From Phenylobacterium aquaticum (GTDB taxonomy: Bacteria > Pseudomonadota > Alphaproteobacteria > Caulobacterales > Caulobacteraceae), in contig NZ_CANCLE010000025.1 in NCBI RefSeq assembly GCF_947378715.1, positions 1 to 32,072 on the forward strand: a DNA stretch of 32,072 bases. Reading direction: 5' to 3'. Position numbers and translations under genes: made by a program. This document shows, in pieces, positions 15,498 to 23,666 of the stretch. Each line of letters starts with the position of its first letter. Position 1 is the first letter of the stretch. Under the pieces are notes generated by a model. The model made no database searches and was not told where the DNA came from. It saw nothing but the letters and a program-made list of their open reading frames with translations.

Positions 15498-17231
15498 ATG
15501 GTTGATCTGGTCGTGCGCGGTGGGCTGGTGTTCGACGGAACCGGGGCCGCGCCGGTGGTCGCCGACGTCGCGGTGCAGGACGGCCGCGTGGTCGCCGTCG
15601 GGCCGGACCTGGCCCTCAAGGGCGACGAGGAGATCGACGCAGCGGGCAAGATGGTCACCCCGGGCTGGGTCGACATCCACACCCACTATGACGGCCAGAT
15701 CACCTGGGACTCGCGGATGACGCCGTCGTCGACCCTGGGCGCCACCACGGTGGTCGCCGGCAATTGCGGCGTCGGCTTCGCCCCGGTCCGTCCTCAGGAC
15801 CACGACACCCTGATCCGGCTGATGGAGGGGGTCGAGGACATCCCCGGCGCCGCCCTGCATGAGGGTCTGTCCTGGGACTGGGAGAGCTTCGACGACTATA
15901 TGAAGGCGGTCGAGCGGCTGCCCCATGACATCGATGTCGCCGTCCAGGTGCCGCATGGGGCCTTGCGGGTCTATGTGATGGGCGAGCGCGGCGCCAACCG
16001 CGATCCCGCCACGGCGGAAGAGAACGCCACCATGCGTAGGCTGACCGCCGAGGCGATCTCGGCCGGGGCGCTGGGCTTCTCCACCACCCGCACCATGGTC
16101 CACCGCACGGCGGATGGCGACCTGACACCCACCATCGGCGCGGCCCGCGACGAAATGATCGCGATCGCGCAAGGGTTGGCCGACGCCGGCTCGGGTGTCC
16201 TGCAGATCGTCAGTGATTTCCGTGAGATGGACGAAGAATTTGCGTTGCTGCGTGAGATGATGGTGGTCTCCGGCCAGCCGCTCAGCTTCTCGATGGTCCA
16301 GGCCGATGTCGTGCCCGACCAGTGGCGTCACCTGATGGAGCGCCTCGACCAGGCGGCGGATGACGGACTGCCGATGAAGGCCCAGGTCGCCGGCCGACCC
16401 GTGGGGCTGATGCTGGGCCTGCAGGGCTCGGCCCACCCGTTCATCTCGCGGCCGTCCTATCAGGCGATCAAGGACCTGCCCCTGGCCGGCAAGGTCGCGG
16501 CCATGCGCGACCCGGATTTCCGGGCGCGGCTGATCGCCGAGGCGCCCCTCAAGGATCACCCCTTCATCAATTCCCTGGCCGGCGCCCACCACAAGATGTT
16601 CGAGCTGGGCGACCCGCCGAACTATGAGCCCGATCCCAGCGAAAGCCTCGGACGGCGCGCCAAGGCGCTCGGCGTAAACCCGGACGAGCTGATCTATGAC
16701 GCCCTGGTGGCGGACGAAGGGCGGGCCTTCCTCTATTTCCCCATGCACAACTATGTAGAGGGCAGCCTCGACAATGTGCGCACCATGCTGGCCAATCCCA
16801 ACACCCTGTCGGGCCTGTCGGACGGCGGGGCCCATGTGGGGGCGATCTGCGATGTCAGCCTGCCGACCTATATGCTCACCCACTGGTGCCGCGACCGGAC
16901 CCGGGGGGCGAAGTTCGAGCTGGCCGAGGTGATCCGCAGCCAGACCCTCGACACCGCCCGCGCCGTGGGGCTCGAGGACCGTGGCGTGCTGGCCCCGGGC
17001 TATCTGGCTGACATCAACATCATCGACTTCGACCGGTTGCGGCTGAAGCCCCCCTACATGGTCTATGACCTGCCGACCGGGGCGCGCCGCCTGATGCAGG
17101 AGGCCGACGGCTATGTCGCCACCATCAAGTCGGGCCAGGTGATCTATCGCGAGGGCCAGCCCACCGGCGCGCTGCCGGGCCAGCTGATCCGCGGCTTCCA
17201 GCCCGCGCCCCAGGCCCTGGCCGCCGAATGA
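15498..17231 (+). CDS. D-aminoacylase-like amidohydrolase (N-acyl-D-amino-acid deacylase family), copy 1
   Basis: A 577-residue amidohydrolase starting at ATG 15498, with GGAGACGGG upstream. It has the small N-terminal beta-domain (LVVRGGLVFDGTG), the metal motif DIHTHYDGQ (His61, His63), NCGVGFAPVRPQD (Cys90), and LSDGGAHVG (Asp442), and ends with APGYLADINIIDFD and the C-terminal beta-domain. Family members hydrolyse N-acyl-D-amino acids or related amides. The positions where I expect the two TIM-barrel histidines of D-aminoacylase instead read VSDF and MVQ, so substrate and metal site may differ from the classical enzyme. The stop overlaps the next start (ATGA). There is no signal peptide, so it should be cytoplasmic. 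Confidence 0.85.
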   Translation: MVDLVVRGGLVFDGTGAAPVVADVAVQDGRVVAVGPDLALKGDEEIDAAGKMVTPGWVDIHTHYDGQITWDSRMTPSSTLGATTVVAGNCGVGFAPVRPQDHDTLIRLMEGVEDIPGAALHEGLSWDWESFDDYMKAVERLPHDIDVAVQVPHGALRVYVMGERGANRDPATAEENATMRRLTAEAISAGALGFSTTRTMVHRTADGDLTPTIGAARDEMIAIAQGLADAGSGVLQIVSDFREMDEEFALLREMMVVSGQPLSFSMVQADVVPDQWRHLMERLDQAADDGLPMKAQVAGRPVGLMLGLQGSAHPFISRPSYQAIKDLPLAGKVAAMRDPDFRARLIAEAPLKDHPFINSLAGAHHKMFELGDPPNYEPDPSESLGRRAKALGVNPDELIYDALVADEGRAFLYFPMHNYVEGSLDNVRTMLANPNTLSGLSDGGAHVGAICDVSLPTYMLTHWCRDRTRGAKFELAEVIRSQTLDTARAVGLEDRGVLAPGYLADINIIDFDRLRLKPPYMVYDLPTGARRLMQEADGYVATIKSGQVIYREGQPTGALPGQLIRGFQPAPQALAAE

Positions 17232-18115
17232 CCCCGCTGATGATCGAGGCGGCCCTGAACGGCGCCACGCCCAAGTCGCGCCAGCCACACACCCCCAAGA
17301 GCCCCGCCGAGATCACAGCCGATGCGCTCGCCTGCCTGGAGGCGGGGGCCGGCGTGGTCCACAGCCATATCGACGGCTATGGCGAGACCGGCGATGTGGC
17401 GAGCGAGGCCTATTGGGCCGGCTGGGCCCCGGTGCTGCAGGCCCGGCCCGACGCCATCCTCTACGCCACCGTGGCGGGGGGAAAGAGCCCGGAGGACCGC
17501 TTCGGCCACTACCGCACCCTGGCCCGGCGGGGCATGCGGATGGGCGCGCTCGATCCCGGCTCGGTCAATCTGGCCAACCATGGCGAGGACGGCCTGCCGG
17601 GCAAGACCTCCTTCGTCTACCAGACCAGCTACAAGGACATCGCCTGGCTGAACGACCTGCTGGCGGCCGAGCAGCTGGGCCCGTCGATCGCCATCTATGA
17701 ACCCGGCTTCCTGCGCGCGACGCTGGCCTATCACCGAGCCGGCAAGCTGCCGGCCGGGGCCTTCGTGAAGTTCTATTTCGGCGGCGCCTACAACATGCTC
17801 GACGGCCAGGAGAGCAACGTCACCTTTGGCCTGCCGCCCACCGAGAAGGCGCTCGAGGCCTATCTGGAGATGATGGAAGGCTGCGACCTGCCTTGGGCGG
17901 TGACCATCTTCGGCGGCTGCGTCACCGAGACCGGCCTCGCCCGGATGGCCATCGAGCGCGGCGGCCATGTGCGGGTCGGGCTGGAGGACTATGCCGGCCC
18001 GCGAACCCCGTCCAATGTCGAGCTTGTGCAGGAGGTGGCCGAGATCGCCCGGGCCTGCGGCCGGCCGGTGGCGACGAGCGCGCAGACCGCCGAACTGCTG
18101 AAGCTGCCCGCCTGA
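17228..18115 (+). CDS. BKACE family beta-keto acid cleavage enzyme (DUF849)
   Basis: A 295-residue protein whose ATG overlaps the preceding stop by four bases (ATGA), indicating translational coupling. It begins with LMIEAALNGAT (the NGA segment typical of the family), has the zinc motif VVHSHID (His45, His47) at the end of a TIM-barrel strand, ALDPGSVNL near residue 108, KFYFGGAYNML near 180, and VRVGLEDYAGP (with Glu) near 247. BKACE enzymes use Zn to cleave a beta-keto acid with acetyl-CoA, giving acetoacetate and a CoA thioester; 3-keto-5-aminohexanoate cleavage (Kce) is the best known case. The actual substrate here is unknown. Its position between two amidohydrolases suggests it acts on a product of their hydrolysis. 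Confidence 0.88.
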   Translation: MTPLMIEAALNGATPKSRQPHTPKSPAEITADALACLEAGAGVVHSHIDGYGETGDVASEAYWAGWAPVLQARPDAILYATVAGGKSPEDRFGHYRTLARRGMRMGALDPGSVNLANHGEDGLPGKTSFVYQTSYKDIAWLNDLLAAEQLGPSIAIYEPGFLRATLAYHRAGKLPAGAFVKFYFGGAYNMLDGQESNVTFGLPPTEKALEAYLEMMEGCDLPWAVTIFGGCVTETGLARMAIERGGHVRVGLEDYAGPRTPSNVELVQEVAEIARACGRPVATSAQTAELLKLPA

Positions 18116-18879
18116 TGGCCTCCGCCAGCCTGCATGTGCTGAGGCCTGAGCCCCCGGCCAAGCCGGTGGGGGCGGTGACGGCGGCGGTGTCGATCCTGCG
18201 CTGCCTGGGCGGCTCGGCGGAACCCTTGCGACTGTCGGACATCACCCGGTCCCTGGGCCTGAACAGCTCCACGGCGCTCAATATCCTGCGCACCCTGGAC
18301 TATGAGGGCCTGGTCAGCTTCGACCGGGCCAGCAAGCGCTACGCCCTGGCGCGCGGCCTGGCCGACCTCGCCGCGCCGGTGGCCGATCGGGACGATCCCG
18401 GCCGGCGGCTGCTCCGGCTGATGGACGCCACGGCCCACGAGCTCGGCGCGACGGTCGCCCTGTGGACGGTGGTGGGCGAGGAGGTCGAGCTGACCGCCGT
18501 GGCCGAATCCTCTGCGGTCATGCGCATCGCCTTCACCGTGGGCCGCCGCCTGCCGATGTTCCTGGGCGCCATGGGCCGGCTGGTGGCCGGCCGCCTGGAT
18601 CTGCCCGACGCGGAGCGCCTGCGCCTGTTCGCCGCCGTGCCCTGGACCCAGCCGCCCCGCTACGCCGACTGGCTGGCCGAGGTGGCGACCGCCCGCCAGA
18701 CGGGCGCGGCCCTGGACAAGGGGCATGTGAATCCCGGCGTGCTCGGCGTCGCCGTACCCGTGGAGGCCGAGGGGCCGCTGCGCCGCATCGTGGCCGCCGC
18801 CATGTTCGAAATCCCCGACGCCCCCTCTCAACCCGCCCGCATCATCGAACGGCTGCGCCTGATCGCGGCCCTGGCCTAG
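18115..18879 (+). CDS. IclR-family transcriptional regulator
   Basis: Start at ATG 18115, sharing one base with the upstream stop (TGATG). The product has 254 residues. An N-terminal winged helix-turn-helix spans about residues 20-80 (LRLSDITRSLGLNSSTALNI as the helix-turn-helix core), followed by the IclR ligand-binding domain, with AVMRIAFTVGRRLPMFLGAMGRL and the late GVLGVAVPVEAEG segment typical of the effector pocket. The family binds small acids and regulates catabolic operons. Being encoded inside the operon, it probably controls it together with the amidohydrolases; the palindrome at 15387-15408 is a candidate site. The longer open frame 5' of this ATG is a shadow over the BKACE gene. 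Confidence 0.88.
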   Translation: MASASLHVLRPEPPAKPVGAVTAAVSILRCLGGSAEPLRLSDITRSLGLNSSTALNILRTLDYEGLVSFDRASKRYALARGLADLAAPVADRDDPGRRLLRLMDATAHELGATVALWTVVGEEVELTAVAESSAVMRIAFTVGRRLPMFLGAMGRLVAGRLDLPDAERLRLFAAVPWTQPPRYADWLAEVATARQTGAALDKGHVNPGVLGVAVPVEAEGPLRRIVAAAMFEIPDAPSQPARIIERLRLIAALA

Positions 18880-18893
18880 ATGGAACCCCTGCC

Positions 18894-20627
18894 ATGCATG
18901 ACCTGATCCTCAAGAACGGCGTGATCGTCGATGGCACAGGCGCGGCCCAGTTTCGCGGCGACGTGGCGGTGCGCGACGGCGTGATCGTCGAGGTCGGCGA
19001 GGTCTCCGGACCGGCCAGGCGGACACTGGACGCCGAGGGCGCCGTGGTGACCCCGGGCTTCGTCGACATCCACACCCACTATGACGGCCAGGTCTCCTGG
19101 GACAGCGTGCTCGCCCCGTCCTCGATCAACGGCGTCACCTCCACCGCCATGGGCAATTGCGGCGTCGGCTTCGCCCCGGCCCGGGTGGAGAAGCACGACT
19201 GGCTGATCAACCTGCTGGAGGGGGTCGAGGATATTCCCGGCACGGCTCTGGCTGAGGGCCTGACCTGGGACTGGGAAAGCTTCCCGGACTATCTGAACGC
19301 GCTGGCCAAGCGGCGCTACACCATGGACATCGGCGCGCACATTCCCCACGCGGCGCTGCGCGCCTTCGTGATGGGCGACGCCGGCGGCGACCACACGGCG
19401 GTCCCCAGCCAGGGCGAGATCGACCGCATGGAAGCGCTGACCTTCGAGGCCCTGGAGGCCGGCGCGCTCGGCTTCTCCACCTCGCGCACCTATGTCCACC
19501 GCAGCCGCGACGGCGCCAATATCGGCACGCTCTCGGCCTCGGCGGCTGAGCTGCTGGGGATCACCGCCGCCCTGAAGCGGGCCGGCAAGGGCGTGGTGCA
19601 GCTGATCTCCGACGCCTATCTCACCGCCGATGACGACTTCGCCCAGGCCGAGCTGGAGCTGATCCGCCAGGTGGCGCGGACCACCGGCCGCAAGCTGTCC
19701 TTCACGGTCCAACAGACCGATGACGCGCCGGACCGCTGGCGCCACATCTTCGGTGAGATCGAGGCCATGACCGCCGAGGGCCTGGACGTCCGCGCCCAGG
19801 TGGCGCCGCGTCCGATCGGGGTGATCCTGACCTTCGCCTCGACCACCAATCCGTTCTTCATCACGCCCACCTATCGCGACTGCGCCCGCGACGCCTCGAC
19901 CGAGCAACGCCTGGTCCGGCTGGCGGATCCGGCGGTGAAGGCCAAGATCCTGGCCGAGCACGCCCACATCCACCCGCCGGGCATGGCGGCGGTGATCGTC
20001 CAGGGTTTCAACCGCATGTTCCGGATGAGCGACCCCGTCGACTACGAGCCGGTGGAGAGCGCCTCCCTGGCCGCCGAGGCCGCCCGCGCTGGCCGCGAGC
20101 CCGCCGACTACGCCTATGACGTGTTGCTGGAGGAGGGCGGTCACCGGCTGATCTACATGCCGCTGATCAACTACGCCCGGGGCAATCTGGACGACGTGTT
20201 CGGCATGATGAGCGGCGCCCACACCCTCTATGGCCTATCGGACGGCGGGGCCCACTGTGGCACCATCTGCGACGGCAGCTTCCCGACCACCACCATCGGC
20301 CTGTGGTCCAAGGGCTCGAAGTCGGGCCTGAAGACGCCGCTGGAGGCTCTGGTTCATGGCTATACCCAGCGCAACGCCGCCCACGTCGGCTGGAACGACC
20401 GGGGCGTGGTGAAGCCGGGCTATCTGGCCGATCTCAATGTGATCTCGCTGGATGAGCTGCAGCTCAGCCCGCCGAAGATCGTCCAGGATCTGCCGGCCGG
20501 CGGCACGCGTCTGTTGCAGACCGCGCGCGGCTATCGCTGGACCGTGAAGTCGGGGGCCGTGACCTTCGAGGGCGGCCAGTGGACCGGAGAGACCCCCGGC
20601 CAGCTGCTGCGCGGCGCGCAGGGCTGA
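18894..20627 (+). CDS. D-aminoacylase-like amidohydrolase, copy 2
   Basis: A 577-residue paralogue of copy 1, the same length, starting at ATG 18894, 14 bases after the IclR stop. It shares the motifs DIHTHYDGQ (His60, His62), GNCGVGFAPAR (Cys89), EGVEDIPGTAL, SDGGAHCG (Asp450) and the C-terminal PGYLADLNVI. As in copy 1, the segments where D-aminoacylase has its two barrel histidines read ISDA and VQQ. A nearby out-of-frame ATG at 18898 and a weak ribosome site make the start slightly uncertain, but the KNGVIVDGTG beta-domain fixes it closely. The two copies differ enough to suggest distinct substrates rather than a recent duplication. The stop is two bases from the converging kinase gene. 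Confidence 0.85.
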   Translation: MHDLILKNGVIVDGTGAAQFRGDVAVRDGVIVEVGEVSGPARRTLDAEGAVVTPGFVDIHTHYDGQVSWDSVLAPSSINGVTSTAMGNCGVGFAPARVEKHDWLINLLEGVEDIPGTALAEGLTWDWESFPDYLNALAKRRYTMDIGAHIPHAALRAFVMGDAGGDHTAVPSQGEIDRMEALTFEALEAGALGFSTSRTYVHRSRDGANIGTLSASAAELLGITAALKRAGKGVVQLISDAYLTADDDFAQAELELIRQVARTTGRKLSFTVQQTDDAPDRWRHIFGEIEAMTAEGLDVRAQVAPRPIGVILTFASTTNPFFITPTYRDCARDASTEQRLVRLADPAVKAKILAEHAHIHPPGMAAVIVQGFNRMFRMSDPVDYEPVESASLAAEAARAGREPADYAYDVLLEEGGHRLIYMPLINYARGNLDDVFGMMSGAHTLYGLSDGGAHCGTICDGSFPTTTIGLWSKGSKSGLKTPLEALVHGYTQRNAAHVGWNDRGVVKPGYLADLNVISLDELQLSPPKIVQDLPAGGTRLLQTARGYRWTVKSGAVTFEGGQWTGETPGQLLRGAQG

Positions 20628-20629
20628 CC

Positions 20630-23467
20630 TCAGGAGGCCATGCGCTCGTCCTCGGCGCCGGCGTTCAGGGCGGTGAAGATCGCCTCGGCCAGGGCCAGGG
20701 TGTCGATCGGCTTGCGCGCCACACCGTCGAAGCCATGGGTCTCGCCCAGCCAGCCAAGATCGGCGTCGGCGGTGAAGGCCAGGATCGGGGTCTGGTGATT
20801 GGGGCCGGCGCCCGCCCGGATGGCCTTCATGGCGTCATGACCGTTCAGACCGGGCATGCGCAGGTCCATCAGTATGACATCGACCGCTGAGACGGCGGCC
20901 GCAGCGATGGCTGCGGCGCCGTCCTCGGCCTCGGTGACCTCGCCGCCAAGCTCCTCCAGCACGGCCCGGGCCAGACTGCGGTTGATCGCGTTGTCGTCGA
21001 CCACCAGCACCCGCAGTCCCACAAAGGGCGGTCCCGCGTCCGTGGCGTCGGAGGTCTGGACAGCGGCCGGCGCGACCACCGGCGCGGCGATGGAGAAGTG
21101 GAACACCGACCCGTCGCCCGGCTGGCTATGCACCCCGATCTCTCCGCCCATGGCCTCGACCAGGCCCTTGCAGATCGCCAGCCCCAGGCCCGTGCCGCCG
21201 TGGCGGCGGGCTGCGGACAGGTCGACCTGGGAGAAGCGTTGGAACAGGCTGTCGCGCTGGGCTTCGGTCAGCCCCGCGCCGGTGTCCTCGACCGCGACCA
21301 CCAGGGCGCCGGCGGCAGGGTCATGGCGGGCGACCAGGCGCACGGATCCGGCATCGGTGAACTTCACCGCATTGCCGATCAGGTTCAGCAGGATCTGGCG
21401 CACCCGGTCGGGATCTATCGACACCTGGTCTGGCAGGCCGGGATCGAGCGCCAGCACCAGGTTCAGCCCCTTGGCCTCGGCCTGGGGGGCGAACAGGGCC
21501 AGCGCGTCAGACATCAGCTGGGCGGGCGAGCAGGGCTGGGGAACCACCTTGAACTGGCCGGCTTCCAGCTTCGAGAAGTCGAGCACGTCATTGACGATGG
21601 CCAGCAGGGCCTGGCCGGCGGCCGACACCCGCTCGATCTGGGTCGCGGCCTGGGGCGCCAGGTCGGTGCGCTTGAGCAACAGGTTCGAATAGCCAATGAC
21701 TGCCGTCAGCGGGGTGCGGATCTCGTGGCTCATATTGGCCAGGAACTGGGACTTCACCTCGGTGGCGGCGACCGCGACATCGCGGGCCTTGGCGATGTCG
21801 GTCTCCAGGGCCTTGCGCTCGGAGATGTCGCGGACCACGTCCTGGAATTCCACCACCTGGCCCTGGGCGTCGTAGATGGCGCGGGGGTGAGCCTCCAGCC
21901 AGACCCAGTCGCCGTCCCGGTGGCGACTGCGATATTCGTAGCGGGGCGAGGGGGCCCCCGGTCCGGCCGCCAGATAGTCCGCGAACTGCGCTGAGATCGG
22001 CGCGACATCGTCGGGATGCATGAAGTCGATGACGTTCGCGCCGACCATCTCCTCGGGACTGAAGCCGATCACCGTGTTGGCGGCCGGAGAGACATAGGTC
22101 AGCACGCCGCCGGGGGCGTAGCAGGCGATGACGTCGGTGGCGTTTTCCGCCAGCAGGCGATAGCGCGCCTCACTGGCCGCCAGCCGCAGCTCCATCTCCT
22201 TCCGCTCGGTGATGTCGCGATAGATGCTGATGATCTCGACCACCGCGCCGGTGGCGTCGGCGATCAGGGTCGGATTGCCCTCGACCCAGACATGGCCGCC
22301 GTCCCTCCGCTTCAACCGATATTCGCGCGACAGGGTCCGGTCGATCGGCTCGCCGCTCATATTGTTGGCCTGGGCCGCCAAGCCGGCCGGAATGTCGTCG
22401 GCGTGCGCGAGGGCCAGGGCGTTGAGGCCGACCAGATCCTCAGGCTCATAGCCATAGTTCCGGATGGCGGACGAGACCTCGATGATGGTCGCGTCGGGCT
22501 TCGTCCTGACGATCAGGTCGGTGGTGTGTTCGGCCAGCAGGCGCGCGCGCGCCTCACTGGCGCGAATGACCGAGTCCGCCAGCCGCAGGGCCGTCACATC
22601 CTGGACCGTGCCGTAGACGCCGGTGACCAGGCCGCCTGAATCCCGACGCACCGCGCCCTGGACCACCACCTGGCGGCAGCCCCGGATCGGATGCAGATAG
22701 CGCGCCTCGATCCGATAGGCCGCGCCGGTCTCCAGGGCCTGGTTCAAGGCGCCGCGCACCGCTTCGATGTCGTCCGGATGATAGTGTTTCGCGACCTCGG
22801 CGAAGGCGGGTGCGTCCCGCGTCGGGTCCTGGCCATAAATCCGATAGACCTCGTCGGACCAGAAGGCGCGCCGGGCGGCGGCGTCCCAGGACCAGGCGCC
22901 GACCCCGGCCAGTTCCTCGGCCAGGGTGAGCAGATGCAGGCGCTCGTCGGCCAGCTGGGCCAGCCGTTCGCTCTCGCGGGCGCGTTTGCGCAGCAGCAGC
23001 GCCTGGGTGACGCTTTCGGCGAAGCTGCGCAGCTTCGCCGCGTCCTCGGCGCTGAAGTCCGGGCGCGGCCGATCATCAATGACGCAGAGCGTGCCGATGC
23101 CGAAGCCTGCCGGGGTGCGCAGCGGGGCGCCGGCGTAGAAGCGGATATTGGGCTGGTGGGTGACCAGGGGATTCTCGCGGAACCGTGCGTCCTCGGTGGC
23201 GTTCGGCACCACCATGACCTCGTCGGACTGGATCGCGTGATGGCAGAAGGCGATCTCGCGCGGCGTCTCGGCGATATCGATCCCGTGGCGGGATTTGAAC
23301 CACTGGCGGTCCGAATCCACCAGGGTGATCAGCGAGATCGGGGTGTCGAAGGTCAGGGCCGCCAGCTCGGTCAGCCGATCGAACAGGGGCTCCGCCTCGG
23401 TGTCCAGCAGATCAAGCTCCCGAAGAGCCTGGAGACGCTCAAGTTCGGCGGCTGAAGAGGCGGACAT
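20630..23467 (-). CDS. Soluble hybrid histidine kinase: GAF-PAS-PAS-PAS-HisKA-HATPase-REC
   Basis: From ATG 23467 the product has 945 residues. Domains in order: GAF (about 1-165, with RLQALRELDLLDTEAEPLFDRL at its start), three PAS/PAC units (about 175-295, 305-430, 430-565; each ends in a DVT/DIT/DIS-like motif such as DITERKEME), HisKA with NMSHEIRTPL (phospho-acceptor His581), HATPase with NLIGNAVKFTD, DTGAGL and GGTGLGLAICK, and a C-terminal receiver with VLVVDDN and VILMDLRMPG (Asp868). No membrane segment is seen, so it senses a cytoplasmic cue through GAF/PAS domains. Its internal receiver suggests a phosphorelay to a phosphotransferase that is not in this window. It is divergent from the alpha-galactosidase gene across a 199-base gap. 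Confidence 0.93.
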   Translation of the reverse strand: MSASSAAELERLQALRELDLLDTEAEPLFDRLTELAALTFDTPISLITLVDSDRQWFKSRHGIDIAETPREIAFCHHAIQSDEVMVVPNATEDARFRENPLVTHQPNIRFYAGAPLRTPAGFGIGTLCVIDDRPRPDFSAEDAAKLRSFAESVTQALLLRKRARESERLAQLADERLHLLTLAEELAGVGAWSWDAAARRAFWSDEVYRIYGQDPTRDAPAFAEVAKHYHPDDIEAVRGALNQALETGAAYRIEARYLHPIRGCRQVVVQGAVRRDSGGLVTGVYGTVQDVTALRLADSVIRASEARARLLAEHTTDLIVRTKPDATIIEVSSAIRNYGYEPEDLVGLNALALAHADDIPAGLAAQANNMSGEPIDRTLSREYRLKRRDGGHVWVEGNPTLIADATGAVVEIISIYRDITERKEMELRLAASEARYRLLAENATDVIACYAPGGVLTYVSPAANTVIGFSPEEMVGANVIDFMHPDDVAPISAQFADYLAAGPGAPSPRYEYRSRHRDGDWVWLEAHPRAIYDAQGQVVEFQDVVRDISERKALETDIAKARDVAVAATEVKSQFLANMSHEIRTPLTAVIGYSNLLLKRTDLAPQAATQIERVSAAGQALLAIVNDVLDFSKLEAGQFKVVPQPCSPAQLMSDALALFAPQAEAKGLNLVLALDPGLPDQVSIDPDRVRQILLNLIGNAVKFTDAGSVRLVARHDPAAGALVVAVEDTGAGLTEAQRDSLFQRFSQVDLSAARRHGGTGLGLAICKGLVEAMGGEIGVHSQPGDGSVFHFSIAAPVVAPAAVQTSDATDAGPPFVGLRVLVVDDNAINRSLARAVLEELGGEVTEAEDGAAAIAAAAVSAVDVILMDLRMPGLNGHDAMKAIRAGAGPNHQTPILAFTADADLGWLGETHGFDGVARKPIDTLALAEAIFTALNAGAEDERMAS

Positions 23468-23666
23468 GTGGGTACTGATTCCGAGGTGCGGCGGCGCGCG
23501 GGCGAGACCCAGGTTTAGGACCGGAAGTCTTAGCGCCGCCACTCCCGCCAATGCGCCCTATGGCCGCAGCGCGCCCGGGATGTCGCCAGCGGGCGATTGA
23601 AGCGTTCGCCGCTTGAGCCGGCGGGCGCATCGCGGCATCACCATCTCCAGGCGGAGAACGACGCGA

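Noticed and set aside
15021..17288. 755-aa minus-strand ORF over the first amidohydrolase
   Set aside because: Shadow of the amidohydrolase and exported-protein genes; low-complexity His/Gln/Gly composition and no domain.
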